DNA of 64,000 nt, from assembly GCF_947623445.1 (NCBI RefSeq), contig NC_135247.1:312501-376500 (forward strand), read 5' to 3'. Shown in pieces: positions 49,024-62,900 of this stretch (position 1 is the stretch's first letter; the number at the start of each line of letters is the position of its first letter). This DNA is from Clavelina lepadiformis (lineage: Eukaryota > Chordata > Ascidiacea > Aplousobranchia > Clavelinidae). The translations under genes were made by a program, and so were the position numbers. The notes under the pieces are model-generated. The model saw only the letters and a list, made by a program, of their open reading frames with translations. It did no database searches and was not told the origin of the DNA.

Positions 49024-52000
49024 ACAAATCTCTCGTTCCGTTGTGTGGCGCTGTTCAGAAGACGAGGTCGTAAAGTTCAAAGCTGAATTTCTTGCAAAGA
49101 TGCCCGTTTATGAACCATCACTATGAGGCGTTGATCTCCTGCTACAGTGAGGGTTTGCGAAGTCACATTTGATGAGTTGCAATATTTTTCCATGTAAATT
49201 GCCAAAGTGAGGAGTTGAACCCCACAAAATGTTCCCCCTCGTACGCGGATGATTTGAGTGAAAGTTGATTGTGATTTGGCAAATTTGTCTGTGCTGTGAA
49301 TAGAAGTTAAGCATCAGATTTACAAACAGGAGCCAGTAGTGGTCGGGCTCTGAGGCTCACATCGCTGCCGCTGTGATATCTCTGAGCAAGGTTCGGGCAA
49401 AGCTTGCTCCTGGCGAACAGTTTCAAATTCGAGAAATATGAAAAAAGTCATCAGAACTTGCGCAAATACCAGTTCGGCAACTGGGGTTCGAGCGATGACT
49501 GATGAGTGAACGCCGGCCAGAGGAGAGACGAAGCCGACAGTTGAGAATTGAGTTGACTAAGAGCCAGTGTCGGCCATCTTGCTTGCGCGCATCCATCATC
49601 GAGCCCTAACTTCCACATTTATAAAAGTTAATTTCTTGGACCTAGTTAACCACATATGCTGCGGGCTTATCGACTGACTACATATTCATTAAAGCTACAT
49701 TCTTGTTTTCAGCACGCCTTGGAAGTGTAGGCCATGCCACGTGTTACAGAGTGCAGGTATGTTCACGTTTATTTTAACCAGAGACATCTAGTTAGAAATA
49801 TTTGTTCAATTTCATTCTTAAGCGATTCAATGAAAATTGTATCCGCTAGGTGGTACAGCTGAGCCAACTTTTTGCTCAATTAAAACCGAAATAAAAATTT
49901 GTCTCGGCTCCATTATTGCGTAATGAATCGGCACAAATTTAAGCAATGAGTTCTAAAATTAACTTCTACCGATCCCGTCAATATTGTTGTTCATTTATGA
50001 CTTCGCCGGGATCTTCTGTTGTTCTAATCGTCGCGGAATGTGGCGATGTCAGCCAATCACAACATTTGTCGCGAGGACAATTATGACAAAATAAACGCTC
50101 GTTTGTTTGCTCGAAGCCATGTAATGAATTTCTTGTAATTGTTTGGCTCGATCACAAACCGACCAGTGTTGCGACTCATTCGATGGACCGAGATTAATCT
50201 TTTATTCTTCAGTCAACGTCACAGATCAATGATTTCCACATTATGACGTAATGTACGAAGGAGCGGTGAGAAAAATTCGAAGAAGTCAAATATTCGTCCA
50301 TCGTCGCTGTCTTGTCATAATATTATCTCTGTCGCTATTTTTGTCGCTTTGTTTATGATTGTCACTAGTTTTGGAATACACACAACTTATTGTGATGTCA
50401 CACTCGATCATGACAAATGTATTCTATATCTGATTGGTTGCCATGGTTACGGGTTTGTTTGTGCGAGCAAGCGCCGATAAACTTTGAGGAAACATTTCAC
50501 TCCGTTAATAGGGTCATGACCTTTCCACTCCCGGAAGTTTCCACGTGCGATTGCATTTATGACGTAATAATCCAAATAGGAATAGAAATTGAACAACCCG
50601 TTTGTGGGTAAAAAGTTTTCGCTGTATCCTGGCGTTGTCGTCATAATCAAGTCAAACGTCATCAATACTTTGAAGAATCCCGATGAAGCTCGCTGCCCCA
50701 ATCTCCCGCCACCAACTCATTTTTGATGCTGTGTATGCTTGGGGAATCACCCACGTAGCTACTTACGTCACAATGGTACGCATTAGATAGAAAAACTTAC
50801 CTTTCTTCGCGTTTTTCTAAAGAAATTGTTTCAGCTTGCGAGTTAAAATTGTTAGTCGTGAAAAAAATTTTGTTCGGTTTAGTCAAATTTTTCTTAAACT
50901 GCCTTTAGCTTTGTCCCTACCCCCTTATGACATTTTGACGTCATAAACCTCAATGGTGGACAGAATTTAATCCATCGTTCCACGATGGGCCCAACATGAA
51001 TCTCGAGTGCTGTGTTGGAAGCTGACAGCGCATTTATACCGCAGCCGCCATGTTTGGTCCCCCTGCTTCCACGACCGACTCCAAATATTTTCCTATGCTG
51101 ATGCAGTGCGTGCCTCACGACCTTAGTTTTGCATTATGACGTAAGAAAGATTAGATATTGAATAAAACCAGCATTTGACGATCATCTCCAATCCATTACA
51201 CTTACGTCACTACAATGTTCGACAACGTAATAATAGAGAAGTTCGATTTTGAGGGTCTTCAATAATTCGAAATCAAAAATCGTCGCACAATTTTATTGAC
51301 ACTTTTACTCCGTTGAAAAAATTCCCAAAAAATGTGATTATTCCAAATAAGCGCAAGTTGTCTGGTCCGCTTCCTAATGTAGCATTGTTCGCTCATAATG
51401 GGCTGATTGTTATGGATTGATCTGGTTAAGCCTCTGTGTAATAAAGCGTAACGTACACAAACACTGGCCAACATGACGAAACAATAGAAGCAGCAGTTTT
51501 TATTTTCACTGAGTCTGAGCCCGTGTTTATGCTTCCCTTGCACCAAGCATTATGACGTCACAAGTTGAGTGTATAGCTCATAAAGCACGTTTTGTTGCTA
51601 ATTTTTATCAAAGAATCGTTAAAGGTTGGCGAACGGTCAAATGAGAACAGATTGTTGGTATGACGTAGAATTTGGTTTGAGGAATTTTGTCTTCGGTGAA
51701 ATTGGATTAATTAATATTTTCCGATCGTCGCAGCTGCTTGCATTGATGTTCGCAAGTGACGAAACAATAAGTATATTATGACACATAATAACAGCATATA
51801 TGGCGTGTAGGAAAATGGTTGCTTTGGCAAATGCCTGATCCGCAAAAATTGCGAAAAGTGATTCTTGTGTTTTTAGTGGCGTTACAATTGATGTAAGGGT
51901 GGGGACGTTGGCCAGTGTTAGGTCACAATTGTTGGCCAGTCGCCAACGGTCATTAACATCTGTGTAAAGTCAATAAACTGGAATTAGCGTTGGAATGCGG

Positions 52001-53875
52001 AAATGACCGTTTGTGAGTCACCATCCTAGTTTGTTTATCATAAAATCATTTCTCGTATTTTTATTCGCTTCCACATTTGCCAAACTACTTTAGTCGTTCT
52101 ATTTCGTCACAATGAAAGCGCCGGTGAAATAATTTGAGAGAAAAATTATCTAACAATCGTTTAAAAATCTGATTTGAATTACCAGCAGTGCTTTGATGTT
52201 AATGGTTAGACACTTTTTATGTCAACTTTGAGTCGCTTATTTGGAACAAAAATTGTCGTCTGTCGAGGAAATCTCTTTATTGTGATGAATGAAGTCTCGA
52301 GCGTCCTAACACGTCTGTCGCACCGCGATGGTTTCATTTTGAAAGTGATTTATCTTCAGACAGCTTCAAATTTTTCCACAAAACCTGTTTGTTACGCTTG
52401 AATAGGTTTTAATAACTCGTCACAGTTGAGCGATTATGGACCTCTCAGCGATATCATTGTGCACGGCTCGATCCTTCTCACAAATAATCGCGCGTTTTGC
52501 TTCGAAAGTTTATTTTTAAACAACTTAAGCGAGTTGTTAAAGTTCTTGCCTCGCGCTTTCTTCTATTTTATTGTATTCATTTCAATTTTAATCCTTGTAC
52601 CGGGAATTAAGAAATATCTGAAATTGGTTGTGGCACGTCCGGTCGCGAAGTCGCATATTTCCGCAATTTTTCGCCTTGAAACTGCTGTTTGTGCTCAGCT
52701 CACAAGATCTGGTTCTGCTTCGTTTCTTTCGTCACAATTTAGTTTCTCAAACCGAGGAAATGACTCGTCACGCTCCGGTTGTTCCCGCATCGTAATTTGA
52801 CTTAAAACGTCCAGGTTTGAAATAATTGTTTCGTTGAAAACGTTTTTAACCTTCCCTTCAATGTCAGGAAATCTCCCTGTAGCTTGTCCTCTACCGTCCC
52901 TTGTTCCAGTCCCTGGCTCGACCAGAGCATCACGTCGCAGACAATTTTATCATTTTATGTTCGAAAGGTGAACAAGGACGCACAAAAATACAAAATAAAT
53001 AAAACAAATTAAGAACTTTCCAAACCGCTACATCTAAACTCATGTGCATATGCAGAGAGATGAAAAAATTGGAAAAATAATTGCAAGTGGCGACATAATT
53101 GTGACGTAATAATGCGCTTTTCTGTCGCTCTCGCAGACTATTAGAGATGAAATTTTTATGGGAGTGAATAATTGAGAAATCTTTCAAGGAAATATTTTAT
53201 CGGGAAATTCGATGTAAATTCCTCCGCGGGTCGTTTCGTGCAATTTAAACTTTATATTTTGGTCGGAGGCCAAGCCCTTTAATGACATCACAATGATCAA
53301 GTCGAAACTTGAAATTCTTCTCATTCCAACAACTGATGAAATGTGAGCCAGCGATTTGGAGTGAATAACGACTTCATTTGGTCTCCTGATTCAATTATCT
53401 CCGAGTTGAAGGTGAGATCCCGTCATTAAAACTCTCAAGTGTCAAGGTCACGTGCCATTTCGTCATCATCTCTATGATGGGGTCGTTATGGCAACGTTAG
53501 TGTCGAGTAAATAGGTTGACCTCACTTGACCCTGCTTTTCATTGCGTAACTTTGTTGCGAAATTAAAGAAGACGACAAAATAATTTGATCTCGAGGGCGC
53601 GCGCGTTCAAACCGCAGTGATGAGTTAATTATCTTGTTGTTGCATTGTCACGTAACAATCACAGCTGCTTCTTGCAAGATTAATCTGTGGCCTGGACAGG
53701 AGGATGATTCTGTTGACTGCAAACGTCGGTGCGAATGAATGGGTGGGGCCGCCTTGGGTAGCTCGGAATGTTTTAGCGTCAGCCGATGTCTGGCTTCGTC
53801 ATTTTATGAAGGTGATTGATGAGGTCACTCAAGGTCATGGTGAAGGTCACTCGAGTAAGGTTTTATGACGTCACG
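49024..53875. other. spacer without supported genes
   Basis: Several chance-length ORFs (for example 52426-52800) have no family or splice support. TGACGTCA reappears at about 50937 and 51552, and again at 53867 at the 3' edge of CCN gene C. Confidence 0.45.
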
Positions 53876-55795
53876 TTATTCGACGTTATTGTCGTTTTCG
53901 CGATATTTCCTCGCGCCATCGTCCCGGTAGGTGTCAGCATAGAGTGGAAAGGTGAAGACGCCTCGGTCACTGCGACCGGAACAGTTGCTATGACAGCGAC
54001 ATTTCCTGATGAACATCATCCGCTTTGAGAATCGCGTCCCATCGCGCTTCCGGAACCAGATCTTCCTCGTCTTTGTCTTACTTGGGGTGCAGCACCTAGA
54101 CAAGAGGATTAAGCACTCTTCTTAATTGCAATCACCTGACAATATTTAGTTTTCTTACTTTGTGACGTCACTGCATCCTCCGCAAAACTTCATTTTGAAT
54201 TTCTTTTCACTTTTTGCGCCAACATACGTCACTTCCTGTCGCTTGCTGGACTTCATATGACGTACACATCGGTGTTTCCCCTGAAACGTAAATTTCATTA
54301 CAATTTTGTGACAAAATATTTTATTTTGCTTCGGTTCTAATCGCTACGTCATTCGCAGATGATCAGACTTTGGGCGGAAACCTTTTTCTGTTCAAGATCT
54401 AATTTCGACGCCGTTAATTGTGACACAATAAGCTGCACTTGTGACGCTTCAATGCTTGCCTGGAGCTCAATGCGTTGTTCTATTTCTGGCCGATTGGTCT
54501 CAAATTAACTCGTCATATTTAATTGAATTGAGTGCAATCGCGGTTTTAATCGATTCTTCGCAACAATTCTGAAATCGCGCGAAATCGTTCCCACATCTGA
54601 CAACTTTGTCAAAGGCTACGTCATAACTATTCTGCAAGAATCCAAAATACCAACAAAGTTTATCTGGAAACATGTCATCATCATTATTTCGGAATAAGTT
54701 GGTTTACTCGCTATGACGTCACGTTATATGCTCGACATTGAAACAGCTCCTGCCAATCATTGACGGTTTAAGTGCAGCCCCTGCGCAAATTGTTACATAA
54801 CAATGCCTGTATTGTGCTTGAACTCTTTAAATTATCGATTAACGAAATTCGATTGTTTGCTGTCGATTGTTTTTGTTCAACGCTTGTCCTACACCGTCCA
54901 ATGTTTTCCTTCGATTATGATTCAACAAACAAACATTATGAGGTCACGCAAACATGACTTGTGAATAGAATTGTGACGATTTTCGCACCCGCCCGATATG
55001 ACGAGGTGATTATGACCGAACAATGCTCCCTTTCATTTTATTTTGTTGACAATCAGTTTGCTGGAATGCTGATCACGTGACATGAATGTGGTGTCAATCA
55101 GTCTGTGATTGTTTGCGAAACTACTTACTTAATTATGACGCAATAACACTGTTTTGCAGCTTTGAAATGTATAAATTTGAAGACATTGCTCATTGGACAG
55201 CTCACATTTTCATCTGGCTTTTCGATTTAATATGACGTCATAATGAAAACAAACAATTAGAATAAAACCTGTTTCCTGAGAAATTTATTATTTGAAAAAC
55301 TTCGGGTTCTGAATCGTGAGTCAGCGTGAGTCAGCGGGATTGAATCGAAATTTTCTTTTAATTTCCCACTTTTTCGACGACCCCGCGATTTTTCGCCGTG
55401 TTGTAGCTATTTATGACTTAGCCAGAATTCTCGAGCAAAGATGAACCAGAAGTCGAAAAAAAACTCACCGAGGTCGCTACAGCCTCGTCACAAGGCCTCA
55501 CCGCGCATAACCGCGCTTCGTTCTTCAACTTGCATCGCCCCTTCGTCTTCACCCTGGTCGACACCCCCACCCCGCAAGACTTGGTGCAGGCGCTCCAACT
55601 CGACGTCTGTCGCTTGCACGGAACTTTCGCGCGGTCTGACTTCCTGCGCGACTTCGCCCAGCACGGATGTGACGTCGACATCAAAATGATAAAGACAAAA
55701 AAAGTCAATAGCAGGGAGGTCCTCCCCGGCCGCCGCCATTTCCAATTCTTTGTTCTTTTACCGCAACCTCCCACGTCATGCTCAGAGTTCTTCAT
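53876..55795 (-). CDS. CCN-like protein C, short form (signal segment-TSP1-CT)
   Basis: Exons 55795-55469, 54280-54159 and 54095-53876 join in phase to give 222 aa. The first exon has its own ATG and a hydrophobic signal or anchor segment (TSLLLTFFVFIILMSTSHPC) after about 26 polar residues. TSP1 follows: TSSWSACTKSCGVGVSTR and RLCAVRPCDE. Exon 2 has the exact 122-bp length of the fifth exon of genes A and B and begins the cystine knot (GKHRCVRHMKSSKRQEVTYV, FKMKFCGGCS). Exon 3 ends it (KCCTPSKTKTRKIWF, FIRKCRCHSNC). No IGFBP or VWC exon is present upstream as far as gene B. The usual Gly-Cys after the first knot strand is Gly-Ala (YVGAKS), so one knot cysteine is lost. It may be secreted if the signal is cleaved, and is likely derived from a full CCN by loss of the front half. 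Confidence 0.85.
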
Positions 55796-58393
55796 TATGA
55801 CGTCAAAGGAGAGTCTGCAGCTTGTATTATTATGATTATGACGTAAATAACAAAAATTATAACTTTACAAAATTCTAGAGGAGCAGAACCTGAAAGTTCA
55901 CAGAGATATTAACTGCTTTGTTGAGACCAAGTCGCTCTGTGCTCATATTTGATTATGATGTCATCCTCGGTTTCACCCGCCGGTTGCCATGACACCCACT
56001 GAGTGGAAAGTCTCTTGTTGATTGAAAATAAATTTAACTTCTGCCAAAACTGCCACTGACACTAATAACTTGACACCTCGACTATACCACGGAATATGTT
56101 GCTGTCCTCTGCGGGAACTGAGCTTGTTTATTGCGGCACATATCGCATCAAACGACCGATGTCGGGTTCTGGCTAGGTGTAACCCTTCGTTCGAGAGCGA
56201 AGAAAATGGAAAAGCGGTCGTGAGTTTTTCGCTTTTGTACCTTCCAAGTGCGTGGGAGTTCATCATCTGTTTATCGACCGCACTTCCCTGGAAAAGCAGC
56301 TCACGATCGTGGCCTGGTTGCTCACGATCGTGGCCTGGCTGCGCTCTTTTAGTTCGATTCTGGCGCACTTCAACATTTTTCTGCCAAGAAAGTGAACATT
56401 TGTCACAATCGCTCTTAATCGCGGCTTAAGTCGCCCCTAATTCGATTAAAAAAACACTTTCCGGATTTAAAAAGGGAAACGGAGCATTGTTGCTTCGAAT
56501 CACGTTAAATTGGCGGAAACCGATGCAATGTTGCGGGACGAGATAACAGCAAATTAGGACCTGATCTAGAAATCGCGCCAACTCGCAGTTAATTAGTCAT
56601 AGATCTTGTTTACTTCAAATTCTTTACTTCTTGTCGGGCTTTTTAACGCACTTCTCGCTTTTCCCTTTTCGAAAAATCTGATCGTTGTTGGAATAATTTC
56701 CGCGATTTTTTAACCAAGCCACCGCACTTTTAAGTACCAGTAGTCGCCCATGACGTGATGGTGAGCTATTTGCATGAAATTTGGCAGAATTTGAAAATAT
56801 TTGTTGCCAATTTCTGTCACGGCTGGTACCTGCCGCCACACGCCATCAATTACAAGATGTTTGTGCGGGGGAGCCGCATTCCTGGTCTGCCGACTGCTCG
56901 GATGTCGCTGATGCCCGAAACGAGATTTTTGCGCGAATAGATTATTACGACATAATAGATTGTTTGTGTCGTTACAAAAGAAAACCCACCTGTAACGATT
57001 TGTTCGAATATTTAGCTGAAACATTTCGAGTTTTCTCCAACGAGGTTGTCTTTCTACTTCTGGCGGCCGCTAACGAAACAAATATTCGAGGAATGCGGCT
57101 TCGGCGCTACATCGAGCGATTACCGAGTTGTTTGCAGAGTCAGACCAAATTGGCCCCGAACGCCAAACACAAAACGAGCTTGTTTGTTGTGAAATGCAAT
57201 TTAAGCGCCCCACCACTCCATTAGCGTATCGAGGAACTGAAATTATGACATCACAGTCACAATCGAGGAGGCAATTTGCGAATTTTCTCTGATTAGTCGA
57301 CGAAGCGCTTCCGAGATAACTTTCAACAAAAATAAAGAAGCGACCACGGAACGTCGACCTCATCATTATTATCACGTCATCACAGACTTTATCCAATTGC
57401 ATTTGATTATGCAATGCGACGTTCATGAATGATTATTACGTCACGATGGTGTGCGGCAGTTTTTATTTCTCGCTGATTATTCTCCTGGTTTTTACCAATT
57501 CGAGTCAGAAATTGAATCGTTTCCTTGCGAAGCATCGTTTCGCAAACTTGTTTGTTCATAAGCTGGCTGCGTTTCCTTTCTTCACGCAACAATCGTGTTT
57601 TGTTACGTCGAGACCACGTCACAATTACAGTTCACGCACCATTTATAGAAGGTTGGTCGTGGATGGTTTGATTTGTTTATAAGAAAGTGTCGAGTTTGAT
57701 CGCGGGCTCATCGCTCAAGCAGCGATGAATGGGCAGGGTGCTTATACTTGACCCCAACCCCGACCCCCTTATTTCAACACAATCCGTACTTTCGCGTCTG
57801 CAGCGCCTTTCAATTATGATATCACAATAGATACATTTTTACGGTTTGCGTGACTGGGTAAAATGAATCTATTTCTGGAATAATTCAATTCTAATATTCT
57901 TGAGTTTCTTGTTCGCTCGGAATAAATCGAAGCTCGCTATTTTTCAATTATCCAACCAGCCTGGCCGGTTATTTACAGACAATGCGGTGAGCCAGGACTA
58001 TGCTTGCCTACATACTAACTTATTATTTTGGGATTACAGAGTAATAATAGAGCGCGTGCTGCGATCATTGCTTATTGTGATTGTTTATTTCATTTGAAAA
58101 GCTTTGGTATGTGGCCAGATGACGGAAAACACCAGTTGACAATTTTGTTCCAAAAATCCTGCTCCACAGCGTCAAGTAGCGGATTAATTTTGTCGTCAAT
58201 AAACTTGACCAGACGCATTAAAATGCGACTAAAATGCTTCATTTCCCTCGCTCATTATGTTGTTTATTTGTGAACCCTGGGATTCAGTCAACAGGAATTA
58301 ATTCTGATAATGTGATTGTAATTCAACAGAAAATCATTTGTTGATTAACTTTGCTCTAGTTATTACGATATAGTCACGTTTATAACGTCATAA
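55796..58393. other. spacer between CCN gene C and the following plus-strand gene
   Basis: No supported gene. A 19-bp unit (GCTCACGATCGTGGCCTGG) is tandemly doubled at about 56301-56339. Searching the minus strand by eye showed no IGFBP or VWC exon for gene C. Confidence 0.45.
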
Positions 58394-58992
58394 ATGCTAA
58401 AAGTTTACGGGGAATTACTCAGTGAAATCTGCTTCGTCTCAAGTGAAATTGTGAGCAATGAAATAGTTCCAGGAGCGAGCATGATGGGAGACGCTCTCAC
58501 GTGCTGCCGCGTCGCAAGGGACCCCTCCGGTGATAGTGACGTCAGACAGGTAGCAGAAAAGGAAGTTGAACTTTTGGTTATTAAGGAGCATCCGCAAAGA
58601 GTGAGGCGGCGATCATCCGTGGCTCCGTCCACCGCACCGATCAGGGAAGATAAGGTTCTGGAGGAGTTGTGCCAGTCATCAAACATCGAACCCGAGGTAC
58701 CGGCCAACGAGATGAAGTCGAAAGATGTCAAGAAGTTGGTCAAGAGGATCTCACTCTCGGGGAAGTTCGCTTCCATCGGCCGGGAAGTGGTTCTAGAGCG
58801 GATGCAAGACTCCGACTCGATTGAGTCCACATCGACCTCAACTCTCAAGAGGAACAGGTAGATACGTCATACACTATCACGTCTGGTGCAGTCGCGCGAG
58901 TTGTCAGCCCGACTTCTTGTCTTTTCTGCAGCGCTCTACTTCCGGACGACGAATCATTAGATAAAATTCTCCGCTCATTGGAAAACCTCTAG
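58394..58992 (+). CDS. two-exon gene of unknown function lying between CCN genes C and B
   Basis: Exon 1 (58394-58857) and exon 2 (58932-58992) join through a GT-AG intron of 74 bp in phase 2 to give 174 aa. If the second ATG at 58481 (MMGDALTCCRVARD) is the start, the length is 145 aa. The protein is hydrophilic with no membrane segment. It contains a basic phosphorylation-like site (VRRRSSVAPSTAP), a Lys-rich stretch (MKSKDVKKLVKRISLSGKFA), a Ser-rich stretch (DSDSIESTSTSTL) and an acidic-hydrophobic end (LLPDDESLDKILRSLENL). No family is recognised. The GC-rich, codon-like texture and the clean splice make it believable as a real gene, transcribed opposite to its CCN neighbours. Confidence 0.65.
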
Positions 58993-59948
58993 TCTCATCC
59001 AATTTACTGTGAACCTGGTTCGATCTATGCTACGTCCAATGTTTGTAGAAATTCGAGAAATTGAAATTCTTTTTCTCCACAATGAGCATTTTTATTGAAA
59101 ATGAAACAATTTCCGGCTCCCGTTTATATATATCTATGACGTAATAGTTACAGTTGCGCGCTTCGAACATAAAGTTTAGGTTTACCTGAACTATTCCGTG
59201 TTAACGATTGATGATGTATGTGGGTTTCAATTAGCCATGTCAGAAGGTATGACGAAATAATGTAAAGCCAGAAGCTTGGAACAGAGGCTTGTTGTTAAAA
59301 GGTCACGCTTCATTGGTTCAGCTGTCATTGGTCGAGCATGCAGCGACGCGAGAAGTTCTGGAAGCTCATTGTTCGCTTTGTCTTTGGAGTTTCTAATTAA
59401 GGGATAATCTTGACAAGCGGATGCCGCCCTGACAGCTTCTGGCACATCCGAGCACTCGTTTCAACTGGACGGCGCGTTGTCGTCGTTGTCGGGCTCGCTT
59501 TGAAAAACTCGTTTGTTCTGGGAATCACGTGACCGAGAAAGCGATTTTTACGCGCGATATTTTATTCCTTAAATAAGTTCGACGTCACAATCAAGTGTGA
59601 AACTTCATCAACGACGTCATAGGTAATTACTCCACTGACAATCGGTTTGCGTTTTGTACAACTTTACATAGACATCACATAAATACGAATAAGAACTTTT
59701 GTGGCTTGCTAATGGGGAAGCCCCACGAGAAAACTCATTAGAGTCAATTACGTTCGAATGAATCTTAAAAGTGAAATGTGAAAACAATTTAAAATAATTT
59801 TTTCGTGTGACGTCATTATGCTTGCAGCTGAACGTCATCAGTCGTTGCCACGACGATTCCATTTTCGTTTATGACGTATTCTCCTTCTGATGATACTTCC
59901 GGCCGCTGCCAACTTTTTTATTTTTATAAGCTGCCTCTGATTGGCTAG
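58993..59948. other. spacer
   Basis: No gene is seen. One TGACGTCA lies at about 59809. Confidence 0.5.
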
Positions 59949-62900
59949 TTACCGGTCACGTGCTACATGCATGTCATCAAACAAGGAATATCGAACAACC
60001 GTTGGCGTTGGCGTCGGTGCCACGCAGTTCTTGTGGCAGTGGCAGCTGCGGATGACCATGATTTTCTTGGAGAAGATTGCGCCATCCTCACATCGAAATC
60101 TTATGTGAGCGGTGCGCGTCGTCTTTGGAGTGCAACATCTGTATAAGATAATGCCGCTTGGTTACATCATTAGTATGACGTCAAAGGAAATAGCTTTATG
60201 TCATAAATGCATTAGTTTATTGTTCGCTCACCTTCCGTCTCCATGGCAACTTCCACAGAATCTTGGTCTTATCTTTTTTAAGCTCATGCACCCGGCATAC
60301 TTAACGCTCATCCGTTTCTTTGCCCGCTTCTGACGTAAGCAATGACGTCCTTTCTGTAAAATGAGATGTTGATTGTTGGGTTAAGCAGCGAGTGAGGTTG
60401 AAATGATATCCTTAATGTCCAACCCCGCACACCACTGAGGAGATGTGCAGATGATAACTAGCGCCTTGTGCCCGCAATTTTTTCTCGATCGGTCGCGTGT
60501 CGACCAACTGTGACGTCATTCGCGGATTAGTATGTTGAAGGTCACGTTCATCGTGTTAAGGTCAAGTTTCTCGGAAAGTTCAAGTTGCGCTCTAGCGTTT
60601 TACCACTCACCTTGGGCAGGTAGCGAAGGTCGTTGCAGGGTTTGAACTCGCATAACCTCGTCTCCCTGGCGAGTTCGCATCTTCCGTTGTTGTTGCTGAC
60701 CCTGGCCGACACCCCCAGCCCACAGTTCTTCGAACAGGGACTCCATTGTGACGACTTCGCTTGGCAGTTTCTCCGTCTCTCTAGCGCCACTTTTGCTGCG
60801 TGGCGGTGAACTGAAATACATGTCGCCAGGTCACGTGATGTTTAAATGAACTCATTTAACCAGGCTTAATGTGCCATTTGTTACGTCACGCCTCGGTTGT
60901 TTGCAAACAAAAGGGTAATTGCTTTTTAAAGTGCCGGTTTGTTGTCGGCGGTTGTAATTCAATTTAATTTCGAAATTCGAGCGTCATTTTCAGCTGATCT
61001 GCAATTTCTTGTCCTCATTCTAAATCACCTTTTCCCCTGTCACGTGACTGTCTGTAACAGGCGGCGAAAGATCGAAATTCGCGGAAGAAATCGCGAAAAT
61101 ATTTCATCTGCACCGACCCGCGCCACCCTGCGAGGTGGACAAATGGTCACAACATTCTATAATTATTAATTTCATATATTCATTCGAAATTTGTCTCGCG
61201 ATGCGGTTGCCAAGATTCCTCTGGAACGTCGACAGATCGCGATTAAACGCGACGCAATTCATCTCATAATCATCTACTCTAGCGGATCGACGCGAAATAT
61301 TCAACTTTTAAGTTTCCTGACTCCCCGATAATTATCTACGATAATTGCGGGGTCACCAGGTGATAAGTCCTGCCGATATTTTACTTTTTCAACAAAAATA
61401 GCAACAAGGTGGTAATAAAATAATAAATCCTCGATGTTGTAACGACGCGGTGTACGTTTTGACGCTATGAATTCGTATCGAGCATCGAGCGCGGGATTGT
61501 TCTGTGTGTTTTGGTTTTCTGCATTTCTGTTGCAACGTACCGAGTCATTTTGATCGACGAGTTAAATTATTTCTTCGGACCATATGACCCACTTAACCCC
61601 GCGCGGTTTCGATGTTATCGCCGAGCTTCTTTCATTTGGAGAAGTATCTACTCTACACGCTCATTTTTAGGCTCAACATAAAATCAACACAACAGAAGAT
61701 TCTTTCTACGTGGAACGAGGAACCATTTCTCGCGCAAAACTCGCGCATTCCCTCTGTGCATAGATTTAAACGCGATGTCCGCGCAATTACGAGATTTGTT
61801 CAAAACAATCTATACTGTCGTTCTATTGGCTGAGCTGAACTTATTTTATCAACCGCACAGGAGGCTTCGTCTTCATGAACTTTCGTGGAAATCAAAATGT
61901 TTTTGAGAAAATTACGAAACTCGGAAAAGAACTTTTGCTAAAAAATTTTCGCCCAAATCCAAATCCAAATTGCTACAAGCTCCAATCACGAGCTTCTTAT
62001 GAAACTAAACGAGCACGCTATGATTATGACGCAACAATGTAAACGAGAACTCACCAAAGATATCGCCGGGGAGAAGGTTGTTTTGGTGCCAACTCTCTTC
62101 CAAGTTCAGCTCAGGGTTAAAGTTCATGGTCTGTGTCATTTGATAGCCGAGAAGGTCGTCCGCATTTTCGCCGACGTCATCCTCGTAGATGACCCCGTCC
62201 CTGACCCCGTTGCCTACTTCCGGCAACAGATTTTCAGACGGGGCATCCCCTGATTTGACATCAACGTACTCATCCCAAAAGTTATTCAGCGAAAGTATGG
62301 TGATATCACCCGATGACGTGTCGCACGCCCATTGGTCGCAGCATTGTCCGGTTACAGGTTGTAATCTTGCGTTGGGGCAGCGATCCGGCCTGGGGAGTTG
62401 GGTTTCGTGGGGGCACAGGGGGACGCACCCTATGGCCCCATCCATGCACCAACATCTGGTCTTGCACGACGGTTCGAACATTGAACCGCTTGAAATACGA
62501 ACGTTGCCATGCCAACATGGTCTTCCGGTGCGCGCTGCAGAGAGAAAAACAACATTATAATGTTACATTGGGCAAAAGTTTTTGTATATATTGAAGGCCT
62601 TGACAGCTTTACTTAAATGACGTGATATTTTTTTGATGTCATCAGTTGCGCAATCCATCGTCACAATGATATAATGGACGTGTCAATGTTTTATTGGGTA
62701 CCAGGTACATCCATTGCTTATCTCTGGACATCGACCAATTCTCACGTCTTGCGCCTAATTTGAGAGTCAGTTACCTGGTGCGGATGCGTTTTTCGTCAGG
62801 AAGTTTGTTGCTACTGTGACGTCACCACTAGTCATCACTTATACATTATTTAATCACTTTAGTCGAAAGGGGTGCTATTTTATGACATCACAAGATCCAC

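Noticed and set aside
49108-49420. small structured RNA downstream of ZNHIT6
   Set aside because: The stretch has no recognisable snRNA or tRNA core sequence and no convincing long stem by eye.
52426-52800. 124-codon plus-strand ORF with a hydrophobic middle
   Set aside because: It opens with a non-ATG codon, is in spacer DNA, and shows no homology or splice signals.
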